The translations under genes were made by a program, and so were the position numbers. A stretch of 51,736 bases of DNA from an uncultured Planctomycetaceae bacterium (lineage in GTDB: Bacteria; Planctomycetota; Planctomycetia; Pirellulales; UBA1268), in NCBI GenBank assembly GCA_903885565.1, contig CAISJI010000193.1, forward strand, positions 1 through 51,736, in the 5' to 3' direction. A model generated the notes under the pieces. That model was given only the letters and a program-made list of their open reading frames with translations. It made no database searches and was not told where the DNA came from. Position 1 is the first letter of the stretch. Each line of letters begins with the position of its first letter. Positions 33,019 to 41,967 of the stretch are shown here, piece by piece.

Positions 33019-34992
33019 CTAGCGAATCCGCACCCGCACCGGCATCAGCATCAGCGGCTGGCCGGAAGCCAGCTCGGCCAATGCCCCCACATGGGCAGTC
33101 AGCGATTCCAGGCCGGGGATGCCCGCCTGCCGGGCCAGGATGAGCGCTCGCAAGAGCGTCTCATGGCCGACCAGCTGCGCCGTCGGCGAGCCATCCTGCC
33201 CCGTCATGGCGAACAGATCGTCAAACAAACCCCGCGGTTCAGGGAGCAGCAGCCGCTCCAGCGGCTCATCCTCGGCGATGCCTGCCAGCGTGCGGGCCTC
33301 GTCCACGGCGTCGTCCAAGGTCCCGAGCCTGTCGACCAGCCCCGCCTCGAGCGCCATACGGCCGGTAAACACCCGTCCTTCGGCGAGCGTGGCGAGTTTT
33401 TCCATGTCGAGCTTCCGCCCCGCGGCCACCTTCGATGTGAACAGCCGGTAGACATCCTTCATCGTCGCCATGAAGGCCTCGCGTTCTGGCGGCGTGAAGG
33501 GGGTTTGCATCGACAGCCAGCCCGAATTGCGTCCCTTGCTGACCACATCGGTATGCACCCCGAAGCGTTCAAGCGCTCCGCCAACGGCAATCTTGCCCCC
33601 CACCACGCCGATGGAACCGGTCAGCGTGCCAGGAGCGGCCACGATTTTGTCTGCCGCCACGGCCACATAGTAGCCCCCGCTGGCGGCCGTATCAGACAGA
33701 CTCGCCACAACCGGCTTCGTGCAGCGTTCCGCCTCCCGCCAGATCAGGTCGCTGGCCAGCGCCGACCCGCCAGGGGAATCGATCCGCAGCACAATCGCGG
33801 CCACCTTGGGGTTCGCCGCGGCGTCACGCAGCGCCTTGATCACCGTCTCGCTGCCAGCCGAGCCACCGCCGAGCAGATCGTCGGTTCCCTTCCCCTGCTT
33901 GATTTCTCCAGTGAGGTGGACGATGGCCACCTGCCGGTTTTTACCCGCGGGGGCATCCGACTTCTGCCCCGAGAGCATCTCCATCAGCTTCACCAGCCCG
34001 CCGATGCCGGAAAAGTCGTTTTCGACCTTCTTCTCGGCGTAGTCCCGCATGATTTTTGGCTCATCGAGCTTGATCTGGCCGGCCAAGGCGCTCAGCGCCT
34101 CGTCCTCGTAGCCGACGGCGTCGATAAGCCCTGATTCGTGGGCTGTTTCAGGAGTGAAGACCCCCACGTCGATCAATTCGCGAACGCGTTCCGCCGAGAG
34201 CTTCCGCTCGGCAGCCACCCGTTCCACCAGCTGTTCGAACAGATCGCCCACGAAGCTCTCATACTGCGCGCGGAGCTGAGGGCTCATGCTCGTGCGTGTG
34301 AGCGGCTCCCCCGCCCCCTTGAATTCTCCCACCTGGAGGATTTCGGCATCCACGCCGAGCTTGTCGAGCATCTCCTTGTAAAACGTCACCTCGGCGCGCA
34401 CCCCGGTCAGTTCGAGCGTGGCGGCCGGGGGCATCGTGATCGTGTCGCAGGCCAGCGCTACCACATAGTGCACCGGAGCCCCGCCCACCAGATGGGCCGC
34501 CACCGGCTTGCCCGTCCGCCTCACCCGCTGGATCGCAGCACGAAGTTCCTCGGCCCGCCCCCGCCCCAGATCGGGCGCACCAATCGCCACGAGAACCCCT
34601 TTCACGCGGGAGTCGGTAGCTGCCTTATCGAGCCGCTCCACGATTCTGTGCAGATGGGGCGAAACATCGGCGAGCAGCCCCCCCTGGCCCACGCCATCGG
34701 GGATCGACCCGGCCAGATTGATCACAGCGATGCCGGCAGTATTTTTCTTGACGGCGGTCTTTCCGCTGCCTCCGGCTTTCTTTTCCTCCGCCTTTTCCTC
34801 CGCCTTCACGTCCGTCTTTTCCGCCGTTCTTTCCTCCGTCTTTTCTTCAGTCTTCTCTTCAGTCTTCTCAGCCACCGCCTGTTCGGCGTGGAGTGCCCGC
34901 ATGCCAGCCGCCCCCAGCAGCGCTATCACCACCATGAGGCTCGTCGCCGCAATCAGGTCCCGCACTCGCACACGCCACAGGCAGCAATCCAT
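33019..34992 (-). CDS. sppA: Signal peptide peptidase SppA, 67-kDa type
   Basis: The 657-residue protein has an N-terminal membrane anchor (ATSLMVVIALLGAAGM), a highly charged linker at residues 40-75 with repeated EEKTEEKTEE units, and two tandem ClpP-fold protease halves. The Lys/Ser dyad is split between them as in E. coli SppA: Lys162 in RRTGKPVAAH of the first half and Ser438 in TAASGGYYVA of the second; DSPGGSALAS and TLTGSIGVVGG are the surrounding motifs. It digests cleaved signal peptides in the membrane. The start at 34992 puts the anchor at the N terminus; an upstream in-frame start at 35049 would extend into the lexA control region. It is divergent from lexA. Confidence 0.93.
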   Translation of the reverse strand: MDCCLWRVRVRDLIAATSLMVVIALLGAAGMRALHAEQAVAEKTEEKTEEKTEERTAEKTDVKAEEKAEEKKAGGSGKTAVKKNTAGIAVINLAGSIPDGVGQGGLLADVSPHLHRIVERLDKAATDSRVKGVLVAIGAPDLGRGRAEELRAAIQRVRRTGKPVAAHLVGGAPVHYVVALACDTITMPPAATLELTGVRAEVTFYKEMLDKLGVDAEILQVGEFKGAGEPLTRTSMSPQLRAQYESFVGDLFEQLVERVAAERKLSAERVRELIDVGVFTPETAHESGLIDAVGYEDEALSALAGQIKLDEPKIMRDYAEKKVENDFSGIGGLVKLMEMLSGQKSDAPAGKNRQVAIVHLTGEIKQGKGTDDLLGGGSAGSETVIKALRDAAANPKVAAIVLRIDSPGGSALASDLIWREAERCTKPVVASLSDTAASGGYYVAVAADKIVAAPGTLTGSIGVVGGKIAVGGALERFGVHTDVVSKGRNSGWLSMQTPFTPPEREAFMATMKDVYRLFTSKVAAGRKLDMEKLATLAEGRVFTGRMALEAGLVDRLGTLDDAVDEARTLAGIAEDEPLERLLLPEPRGLFDDLFAMTGQDGSPTAQLVGHETLLRALILARQAGIPGLESLTAHVGALAELASGQPLMLMPVRVRIR

Positions 34993-35074
34993 GTCTGGCA
35001 CTCCAAGAGAGGAAAAAGGGGTCGTGGCCGATTGTACTCCACCCACCACCCAGCAGCGGGTGGGCGAATCAGAC

Positions 35075-35105
35075 TTGAAAATGAACGGGAGTATAGTAGG
35101 ATACT
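35075..35105. promoter_or_regulatory. Shared sppA/lexA promoter with candidate LexA operator AGTAT-N6-ATACT
   Basis: AGTAT at 35090-35094 and ATACT at 35101-35105 are complementary arms around AGTAGG. TTGAAA (35075-35080) and TAGGAT (35097-35102) form a -35/-10 pair with a 16-base spacer toward lexA, so the palindrome overlaps the -10 box, the normal arrangement for autorepression. On the minus strand the palindrome contains TATACT, a -10 candidate for sppA. It begins 75 bases upstream of the lexA ATG. Planctomycete LexA sites are not established in my knowledge, so the operator is an inference. Confidence 0.4.
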
Positions 35106-35164
35106 TTCGTCCATCGTTTCACCACCCCTCCCCAATCTGGCCGCCGCGGCGTGCCTCCCCATCC

Positions 35165-36031
35165 ATGCAGACCAAAAAACGTTCGCGAATCGCCGTTTCA
35201 GCCTCTTCCGCGTCCGGAACGACCTCGGGGGGGGCGGGCGCCAAGGTTCCCGCGGCAACGGCTGTCGAACCGCGGGGGACCGTTCCTGCCGCTCCCCGCA
35301 AACCGGCGAGCAAGGTCCGCCGCCCCGCGGCCTCAGGCGGGGGCTCGGGAGGAAGCGGAGCAGTGGCTGGGGGAGGCCCTGCGGCGATGCGCAATGCGCT
35401 GCTTCTGGGAGGCTCGTCCACGCCGGTCGATCAAGGAATCGACACCCCCACCTCCAGGCAGTTGGAGATTTACGGATTCATCCGCGACAAGATCCACTCG
35501 CGGGGCTACGGCCCGACGGTGCGGGAGATCGGGCTGGCGTTCAAAATCCGCTCCCCTAACGGCGTTGTCTGCCACCTCAAGGCCCTGGAGCGCAAGGGAC
35601 TGATCACCCGCGGGAAAAACATGTCTCGCGCGATCGAACTGGTGACGGAGCCTGCCCACCTGCGGGGGCTCCCGATGGCCGGTTGGGTGGCTGCTGGCAC
35701 GCTGCGGGTGGCCGAAGAACAGAACGAACGGATCGACTTCGAGGAACTTTTCAACCGCGACGATCACTTCGTGCTGAAAGTGATGGGCGATTCGATGGTG
35801 GAAGCGCAGATCGCCGACGGCGATTGGGTGGTGATCAAGAAGAAACAGACCGCCCACTCCGGCGACATCGTCGTCGCCCAAACCGAAGATGGTGAGGCCA
35901 CGCTCAAGTATTGGTTTCCCGAACGCGACCGCATCCGCCTGCAGCCGGCCAACGCGGCGATGAAACCGATCTACGTCAAAAATGCCCGCGTGCTCGGGGT
36001 GCTCGTGGGAGTTGTGCGGAAAACTGGCTGA
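35165..36031 (+). CDS. lexA: LexA repressor with N-terminal basic extension
   Basis: The 288-residue frame ends with a normal LexA: a winged-helix domain (RQLEIYGFIRDKIHSRGYGPTVREIGLAFKI), a self-cleavage site Ala177-Gly178 in GWVAAGTL, catalytic Ser210 in VMGDSMVE and Lys248 in GEATLKYW. It represses SOS genes and cleaves itself when RecA is activated. The 94 residues before the winged helix are unusual: Lys/Arg and Ala/Gly/Pro/Ser-rich, beginning MQTKKRSRIAVSAS. An internal ATG at 35387 with GGAGG upstream would give a protein of ordinary length (about 214 residues), so the true start is undecided. Confidence 0.9.
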   Translation: MQTKKRSRIAVSASSASGTTSGGAGAKVPAATAVEPRGTVPAAPRKPASKVRRPAASGGGSGGSGAVAGGGPAAMRNALLLGGSSTPVDQGIDTPTSRQLEIYGFIRDKIHSRGYGPTVREIGLAFKIRSPNGVVCHLKALERKGLITRGKNMSRAIELVTEPAHLRGLPMAGWVAAGTLRVAEEQNERIDFEELFNRDDHFVLKVMGDSMVEAQIADGDWVVIKKKQTAHSGDIVVAQTEDGEATLKYWFPERDRIRLQPANAAMKPIYVKNARVLGVLVGVVRKTG

Positions 36032-36121
36032 CGCCCAGCCGGCCCTTCGCGCAACGCTCCTGCCAGCCAACCGCAGCGGTCCAAACCCCGGAAATCCATT
36101 GCCGGAGACCGAACAGAGTCG

Positions 36122-37669
36122 TCATGCCGAGCGGCGGGCGACAGGCTCCCCTGCGGCAGCAGCGTGCGCCGTTTCCGCCTTGGACTGCTCTTCGCTGGTC
36201 GCTCCCGGCTGCCGTTCCCGTTCCTGGCTCTCAATCGTCTCCTGGAGCTGATGGAGTTTGTTGTAGAGCGTTTTCAGGCTGATGCCGAGGTCCTCGGCGG
36301 TGCGAGCCTTGTTGCCCTGATTGCGCTTGAGCCCTTCGTGGATGGCCTGCATTTCCAGTTCCCGCAGACTCACCGGCTTGGCGGCTGTGGCGGCCCCCGG
36401 CTCCGCTGCCACCCGCGGTGTTCCCATGGCGACTCCCGCAGGAGCCCCGACATCGGCGGATGGTCCTGGCACCGCCGGCTGAGCCCCAGGGGGCTTCGGC
36501 TTGAGGCCTCCCAAGCGTGCCGGGAGATGCTCCACCCGGAGCGGCAGTTCATCGCACAACACCAGCGCGTGTTCGATCACATTGGCGAGTTCACGCACAT
36601 TCCCCGGCCACTGATGGCCCGCCAGCACGGCAAGCACCGCGGGCTCAACAACCTCCGCCTCCGGAGGCGTCTGCGGCCTGAACCTGCGCACCAAATGGCC
36701 CACAAGGCAGGGCAGATCGTCGGTCCGCTCGCGCAGCGGCGGAATGGCAATCTCAAAGGTGTTGATGCGGAAGAGCAGATCCTCGCGAAACGAGCCCGCA
36801 GCCACCATCTCCTCGAGCGACCGATGGGTGGCACACACAACACGCACATCGACGGTGATGGGGTGGTTGTCACCTACTCTGCGGATTTCGCCACTTTCCA
36901 GTGCCCGCAACAACCGCGATTGGAGAGCCTTGGGGAGTTCGCCGATCTCGTCCAAAAACAGCGTGCCACCATCGGCCACCTCAAACAGCCCAGCCCGGTG
37001 TTCCTCGGCTCCGGTGAAGGCCCCCTTGCGATGGCCGAACAGTTCGCTTTCCACCAGATGCTCAGGCAACGCCCCGCAGTTGACTGCCACCAGAGGCCCA
37101 CCCGCCCGCGGGCTCCCCTCATGGATCGCCCGCGCCACCAATTCCTTGCCTGTGCCGGTTTCCCCCCGCACCAGCACATTTGATTCGCTGGCAGCGACAC
37201 GGGAGATAAGACGCTTCACTCCCTCCAGCCCGGCGGAATCGCCCACCAGGTGCGTTGTGCCCTCGGCCCTGCGAACCCTTCCCTCCAGCGCCCGCAGCCT
37301 CGCCGTCAACTCGCGCTTCTTGCGCACGCGTTCCAGCACAGCCTGAATTTCCGCGAGCTTGCAGGGCTTTGTCAGGTAGTCAAACACTCCCTGACGCACG
37401 GCCGCCACGGCGCTCTCCAGCGACGACTTGCCGGTGATAATCACCGCCTCGGTGTCGGGCGAAACAGCCCGTACCCGCTCAATCACTTCCAGCCCCCCCA
37501 CGCCCGGCATGTCGAGATCGACAATCACGCAGTCGTAGGCGGTGCGATCGAGCGCTGCCAGAGCGGTGCGTCCATCTGGGCAGACGGTGGCTTCGTGGCC
37601 CAGCCGCGGCAGTTCGATCCGCATCAACTCCTGGAGCGACAATTCATCGTCGGCATACAGAATTCGCAT
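36122..37669 (-). CDS. Sigma-54-dependent NtrC-type response regulator
   Basis: The 515-residue protein has a receiver domain (ILYADDELSLQELM, phospho-acceptor Asp51 in VIVDLDMPG, Lys in YLTKPCKLAE) and a central AAA+ domain with Walker A GETGTGKE. GAFTGA, the loop that contacts sigma-54, and Walker B GGTLFLDEIGEL follow. A C-terminal Fis-type helix-turn-helix (QGNKARTAEDLGISLKTLYNKLH) is followed by a Glu/Gln-rich tail. It activates sigma-54 promoters after phosphorylation. The kinase gene lies upstream on the same strand, 116 bases away, and is its probable partner. A TTG 7 codons upstream (37690) is possible but the ATG at 37669 matches the family start. Confidence 0.94.
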   Translation of the reverse strand: MRILYADDELSLQELMRIELPRLGHEATVCPDGRTALAALDRTAYDCVIVDLDMPGVGGLEVIERVRAVSPDTEAVIITGKSSLESAVAAVRQGVFDYLTKPCKLAEIQAVLERVRKKRELTARLRALEGRVRRAEGTTHLVGDSAGLEGVKRLISRVAASESNVLVRGETGTGKELVARAIHEGSPRAGGPLVAVNCGALPEHLVESELFGHRKGAFTGAEEHRAGLFEVADGGTLFLDEIGELPKALQSRLLRALESGEIRRVGDNHPITVDVRVVCATHRSLEEMVAAGSFREDLLFRINTFEIAIPPLRERTDDLPCLVGHLVRRFRPQTPPEAEVVEPAVLAVLAGHQWPGNVRELANVIEHALVLCDELPLRVEHLPARLGGLKPKPPGAQPAVPGPSADVGAPAGVAMGTPRVAAEPGAATAAKPVSLRELEMQAIHEGLKRNQGNKARTAEDLGISLKTLYNKLHQLQETIESQERERQPGATSEEQSKAETAHAAAAGEPVARRSA

Positions 37670-37785
37670 GGGGCGTTTGTGCTGTTTCAAGTCGGTGGTT
37701 CCTCGTCGGTGGTGTGTTGGTGTTTTTCAACTGGCGATGAACTCACCGCGAGTCCCCGTCACGGGCCGGTGCCGTCCACGCCGGT

Positions 37786-39474
37786 TCAGGCCGCCCGTTC
37801 CCGTGGATCGCGTCCCTTCGCCCCCGCCGAGCCGGCGTGGTATCTCTGGGATGACACCGTGGCCTCCCCAACCTCCGCCAGTGGCAGCGTGACGCGGAAC
37901 ATCGCCCCCTTCCCTGGACCGGCGCTGGAGGCCTCGATCCTGCCCCCATGATCGGCCACGATCCGGTGGACGATCGATAAGCCAAGCCCCGTTCCCTGCC
38001 CTGCCTTCCGGCGCGTGAAGAAGGGCTCAAAGAGATGGTCGAGCACCTCGTCGGTCATCCCGCAACCATCGTCGATAAAGGAGATCACACCCTCCCGGCC
38101 GCTCCGTTTGACGCCGACGCGCACATGCCCCGATTCCTCAATCGAGTCGAGCGCATTGACCAGCAGGTTCAGCACCACCTGCTTGATCTCCTGCGGATTG
38201 ACCATCACCAGCAAATCGCTGCCATCCTCGATCTCGATCGATCGTCCGGCAAAACGTCCCACGTGCCGGAGCATCTCGGCCACATCAGTCACCAGGGCCA
38301 CGATCGCCGTCGGCTGCCTCCGCACCTCCCCCAGACGGGAGAAGTCGAGCAGTTTTTCGGTGATCCCCTTGCAGCGAAAGGCCTCGCTCTGGATCAGTTC
38401 CAGATAGCGCCGGATCACCTGCGCATCGGGATTATTCTGGGCCAGCCCCGACAACCGGCTCTCCAGCGACTCGGCGCACATGGCGATCGAGGCGAGGGGA
38501 TTGTTGATCTCGTGGGCCACGCCGGCGGCCAGGAAGCCGACGCTGGCCAACTGCTCGCTGCGGATAACCTCGCGGGTTCGCAACTGCACCTGTCGATCGA
38601 GGTCATCGCGAATCTCCTGAAAGCGCTCTGTCATGTCGTTGAGCGCCTCGGCCAGTTCTGCCATCTCGTCGCGCGTATCGATCGCCAGACGATAGGAAAA
38701 GTCGCCGGCAGCCACCCGGCGGGAGCCTTGGCCCAACAGACGCAGCGGCCGGAACACCCAGCGGTAGGTGAGAACTCCAAGTGCTGCCAACAGCCCGGCG
38801 GCTGCCGAAGCGGAGGCCCAGGTGGTAAAGATGAGCGTGCGGTAGCCGGTGCGCACCTCGCGTGAGAGATCGTGGAGGTGTTCCTGCAGGAAGCTGGGAA
38901 GCGCCGCAGTGAGCATTGCCAACTGCTGCAATTGTGGTTCGATGTCGTCGGTGTCGGGGCCAGGCCCAGCCGCTCCATCTGCAGCGGCGGGCGTGGCGAC
39001 GATTCCGTGGATGCGTTCCAAACAGGACGCGATGTGCATGGCCGTGTTGCGCTCGCGGCTGCGGTCGCCAAAGGGAACATCCCCGATCTCGCCGGCGGAC
39101 AGCTCCGCGCAGTAGCGATCCAGTGCCCAGCCGGTGCGTGCGAGCTGATCAGCAAACGAAGCGCTGCAAAGGGGCTCGGTGGCGTCCATATCCTCGGAAG
39201 TGTCGGCAGGCGGAATGACCACCAGGGGCGAAGCGGCTGCCAGCAGGTGCCGGTTGCCAACACCCGCCCGCAGGTGCGCCAGCCGGAGGAGGCTCACACA
39301 CTCCCCGAGTTCACTCGCCCGTGGCAACTCGGCGGCGCGGCAGCTGAGCGCTCGCACCAACCGACGGTAGGAATAGATGCCGAGAAAACTGCTCGCCGAA
39401 AGCGCGGCGACCATGATGCCCACCAGCAGGCCGCCGAGCATCAGCTTTTCGCGAATCGGCCTGCGTTTGGTCAC
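37786..39474 (-). CDS. Membrane sensor histidine kinase, partner of the NtrC-type regulator
   Basis: The 562-residue protein begins at a GTG that has AGGAGG six bases before it, the clearest ribosome-binding site in the window. It contains a first membrane segment (residues 12-33), an extracytoplasmic region of about 175 residues, a second membrane segment (212-236), and a HAMP domain (FRPLRLLGQGSRRVAAGDFSYRL). The H-box with His321 in GVAHEINNPLAS, an N-box NLLVNALDSIEESG, and G-boxes DDGCGM and GTGLGLSIVHRIV complete it. The extracytoplasmic part is not recognisable and should sense an envelope or external signal. The gene downstream encodes the cognate regulator. Confidence 0.93.
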   Translation of the reverse strand: MTKRRPIREKLMLGGLLVGIMVAALSASSFLGIYSYRRLVRALSCRAAELPRASELGECVSLLRLAHLRAGVGNRHLLAAASPLVVIPPADTSEDMDATEPLCSASFADQLARTGWALDRYCAELSAGEIGDVPFGDRSRERNTAMHIASCLERIHGIVATPAAADGAAGPGPDTDDIEPQLQQLAMLTAALPSFLQEHLHDLSREVRTGYRTLIFTTWASASAAAGLLAALGVLTYRWVFRPLRLLGQGSRRVAAGDFSYRLAIDTRDEMAELAEALNDMTERFQEIRDDLDRQVQLRTREVIRSEQLASVGFLAAGVAHEINNPLASIAMCAESLESRLSGLAQNNPDAQVIRRYLELIQSEAFRCKGITEKLLDFSRLGEVRRQPTAIVALVTDVAEMLRHVGRFAGRSIEIEDGSDLLVMVNPQEIKQVVLNLLVNALDSIEESGHVRVGVKRSGREGVISFIDDGCGMTDEVLDHLFEPFFTRRKAGQGTGLGLSIVHRIVADHGGRIEASSAGPGKGAMFRVTLPLAEVGEATVSSQRYHAGSAGAKGRDPRERAA

Positions 39475-39486
39475 GTGCGACCTCCT

Positions 39487-39551
39487 GGCTATCGGTGGAA
39501 AAAGTCGGGCCTGACCTTTCTCCACTGCGTCGACCGGCGAGAACGCCCCGG
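39487..39551 (+). repeat. Type B palindromic repeat, copy 3 (partial)
   Basis: GTGGAAAAAGTCGGGCCTG, ACCTTTCTCCAC and CGTCGACCGGCGAGAACGCC align with the copy at 26657. The first hairpin still forms (GTGGAAAAAGTC with GACCTTTCTCCAC), with one mismatch. It lies in the leader of the histidine kinase gene and ends about 130 bases short of the upstream gene. Confidence 0.75.
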
Positions 39552-39614
39552 GTACGCTGCGCGGGGTGGGGAAGGTAGCACACGCAGCCAAGGACCAAAA
39601 GAGGACTTGAGCGC

Positions 39615-39631
39615 GGCACAACCGCTGCCAA
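39615..39631 (-). promoter_or_regulatory. Candidate sigma-54 promoter upstream of the histidine kinase
   Basis: On the minus strand TTGGCAGCGGTTGTGCC has the invariant GG and GC dinucleotides separated by 10 bases, a full TTGGCA at -24 and TGC at -12. Strict consensus differs at a few positions. A start near 39604 would give a leader of about 130 bases that contains the type B repeat. Because the operon encodes an activator of the sigma-54 class, autoregulation would be logical. Confidence 0.35.
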
Positions 39632-39669
39632 CGCCGGTCTTTTCCCGGGTTTCGTACGTCTCCGCCGGG

Positions 39670-41967
39670 CTACACCAGGCCCCAGCGTTTCCGCAGGAAC
39701 CATTCGCAGCACAAAAGCGCCGCCAGCAGCAGGTACATCGGCCATTTGTCCCAGGGGGTGTAGGACCACTGTTCCTGCGTGTCGAAGACCGAGGGCTTGG
39801 TGCGAATCTCATCAAAGATCTCCGCCAATTCCTCCGGCGACCGCACCCCTCCCTCCGTAGCCTCGGCCAACTGCCGCATCAGCAGCGGGTTGGCGCGGGG
39901 ATTGGCCAGTTCAAGATCTTGGCGGAAGACCGTGAATCTGGCGGTGCGCTCGACCGGCGTGGCGGTGCCCGGCCGGGCTGCCCGTACAACAAGCTTCCAG
40001 TCTCCCGGTTCGGCCAGTTCGGCCAGCGCCCCGGAGAACGATTCCCCACGCCGGGCAAGCCTCACCGGCCGCGACGTGCCGCCAGGCGATACCACCGTCG
40101 CCTCCAGATTGGTGTCGGCCACCGCGGTGCCGTCCGGCAGCGTCAGGCCAGCATCGAATGCCAGAGTTGTGCCGGCAGAGATCCGCCGTTGGGCCAGGCG
40201 CACCCAGAGCGAGTCTTTCTCGGAGTCGTCCTGTTTGGCCAGCCAGAGGATCAGTTGCCGCCAGAACCGCCGGTGCTGCTCTCCCGCCCCCTGCATCACC
40301 CAGCGCCACGTCGAATCGGCGGCAAACGCCAGCACCCGTCCCTCGCCGTATTCCCGTCCCACCAAAAGTGGCCGGTCGTCGGCAGTCACCGCCAACGGCT
40401 TCGCTGTCGGCACCAGTCGACCCAGAATATTGGCCCCCTCCAGCGTCGGCAGCGCCTGCCACACCCCTCGCGAGGCTTGATCTCCCGCCGCCTGCCGCAG
40501 GATCGAGATGCTGCCATAGCGCCGATCGGGCAGCATCTGAATCGGCCCGGGCAGATGGAGTCCGGAACGGATCGGCTGATCAAAAGGCTGGCGAGCCAAC
40601 CGATCGGGCTCGAAGGGGAGCAGGGGCGCCAGCGCGGAACTCCCCCAGCCACCAGCCTCAAAGGCATGAAAGCCACCCAGCATCGCCAGGCCTGCCCCGG
40701 CCTGCACCTTGGCCAGAATCCGCTGCTGATCTGCCTGCGAGAGCGCCGTCGAATCGAGATCACCGATAAGAAATACGTTGTAGTCGCCGGCGAGCGTGCG
40801 GCCCAGATCGATCGGCCATTCCCCACGGCGGGTGGAATCGATCCACTGGAAATCGACCTGCATGTCGGGGCTCGCAGACAGCACGCGCCGCAGGAAACGT
40901 TGCTCAACGCGCAGGGCCCCTTCCAGATAGAGCACCCGCAAGCCGCCGTCGATCACCTCGACAAACGTGGAAAGCTCGTTGTTGGTGAGAACCACCTCCC
41001 CCTCCTGCGGTTCCACGACCAGCGATAGTTTTCGTTCCCCGAGACTCCGCGGGGTCCAGGAGAGTCGCACCGCCTCTTCCGTTCCCCCAGCGGCGCCGCG
41101 CACGGTGGTGCGGGCCACCTCCTCCATCGCCCCACCTTCATTTTCGGCGAGCAATTTGACCACCACCTCCCGGTCGGCCAGTCCATCGAGCCGCACCCGC
41201 CCGGCCACCTCCAGCGCATTCTTCAGATAGACCGTCTCCGCCACCGCCAGATTCGCCACGACAGCGTCGCGCCCCTGGCCGGAGCCACGCAACTGCCCAA
41301 ACGTGATGCTCCACAGCGGCACCGCCGCATCCCCCACCTCGCGTGCCGCCGCCTGCGGAGGGAGATCGCGGGGAGGATAGGCGTGCTGGGCGCCGTCGGA
41401 GAGCACAATGATTCCGGCCAGATTGCTGCCGGCAACGGAGCGCACGCAGTCGTCAATGGCGGCGCCGATGGCCGTCTCTTCGGTGGTGACGGCCTGCTGC
41501 CACGCGCCCAAGGGAAAGGGATCGGTGGGTGTTGCCGCGACAGCATGCACGGCCCGGTCAAAACGCCACACAGCCACTTCGGTGTTGCCTTCTGAGATGA
41601 GGGCCAGCGCCGCCTGACGGGCCGCTGCCAGACTCTCTGTTAAGTGCTGCCAGCGGGTCTGCCCATTGATACCGTCGGCGACAGTCATGCTCTCGGAGGC
41701 ATCGGCCAGCACGAGCACCGTCCGCGGCTGCAGCGATCGCCGCGAGGCGACCAGCGTGGGCCGGAGCATGCACGCCAGCAGCGCCAGAAATGCTCCCAGG
41801 CGCAAGAGCACAAGCGCGCTGCGGCGGCCGGCCGAAATACGCGACCGGTCGGGGGCCACGCCCCACAGCACCGCCGCGAGGAGCAGCGTCACCACCCCCA
41901 GAAACCACCAGGAACCGACCGGATCGAAGTCGATCGCGAGATCCCGGATCAGGCCGAAAGGATTCAT
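39670..41967 (-). CDS. Membrane VWA/glutamine-amidotransferase-like protein
   Basis: The 765-residue protein has two N-terminal membrane helices (WWFLGVVTLLLAAVLWG and LVLLRLGAFLALLACML) and a VWA-like region starting TVLVLADASESMTVADG. A class-I amidotransferase-like domain (YNVFLIGDLDSTALSQADQQ, LAMLGGFHAFEAGGWGS, RPLLVGREYGEGRVLAFAAD) and a C-terminal helix (YLLLAALLCCEWFLRKRWG) complete it. DASES keeps a DxSxS-type MIDAS motif. No catalytic Cys is evident, so the amidotransferase fold probably binds rather than hydrolyses. It is the last gene of the moxR operon, overlapping the BatA-like gene by 4 bases (ATGA). Function of the cluster in planctomycetes is unknown; related MoxR systems act as envelope chaperones. 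Confidence 0.85.
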   Translation of the reverse strand: MNPFGLIRDLAIDFDPVGSWWFLGVVTLLLAAVLWGVAPDRSRISAGRRSALVLLRLGAFLALLACMLRPTLVASRRSLQPRTVLVLADASESMTVADGINGQTRWQHLTESLAAARQAALALISEGNTEVAVWRFDRAVHAVAATPTDPFPLGAWQQAVTTEETAIGAAIDDCVRSVAGSNLAGIIVLSDGAQHAYPPRDLPPQAAAREVGDAAVPLWSITFGQLRGSGQGRDAVVANLAVAETVYLKNALEVAGRVRLDGLADREVVVKLLAENEGGAMEEVARTTVRGAAGGTEEAVRLSWTPRSLGERKLSLVVEPQEGEVVLTNNELSTFVEVIDGGLRVLYLEGALRVEQRFLRRVLSASPDMQVDFQWIDSTRRGEWPIDLGRTLAGDYNVFLIGDLDSTALSQADQQRILAKVQAGAGLAMLGGFHAFEAGGWGSSALAPLLPFEPDRLARQPFDQPIRSGLHLPGPIQMLPDRRYGSISILRQAAGDQASRGVWQALPTLEGANILGRLVPTAKPLAVTADDRPLLVGREYGEGRVLAFAADSTWRWVMQGAGEQHRRFWRQLILWLAKQDDSEKDSLWVRLAQRRISAGTTLAFDAGLTLPDGTAVADTNLEATVVSPGGTSRPVRLARRGESFSGALAELAEPGDWKLVVRAARPGTATPVERTARFTVFRQDLELANPRANPLLMRQLAEATEGGVRSPEELAEIFDEIRTKPSVFDTQEQWSYTPWDKWPMYLLLAALLCCEWFLRKRWGLV

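Noticed and set aside
36032..36121. Gap between the convergent lexA and response-regulator genes
   Set aside because: I looked for a terminator or repeat and saw neither.
38872..41028. A 718-codon plus-strand open frame opposite the kinase and VWA/amidotransferase genes
   Set aside because: Its residues are Arg/Gln/His-rich as expected for an antisense reading of a GC-rich gene, and the minus-strand genes are well supported.
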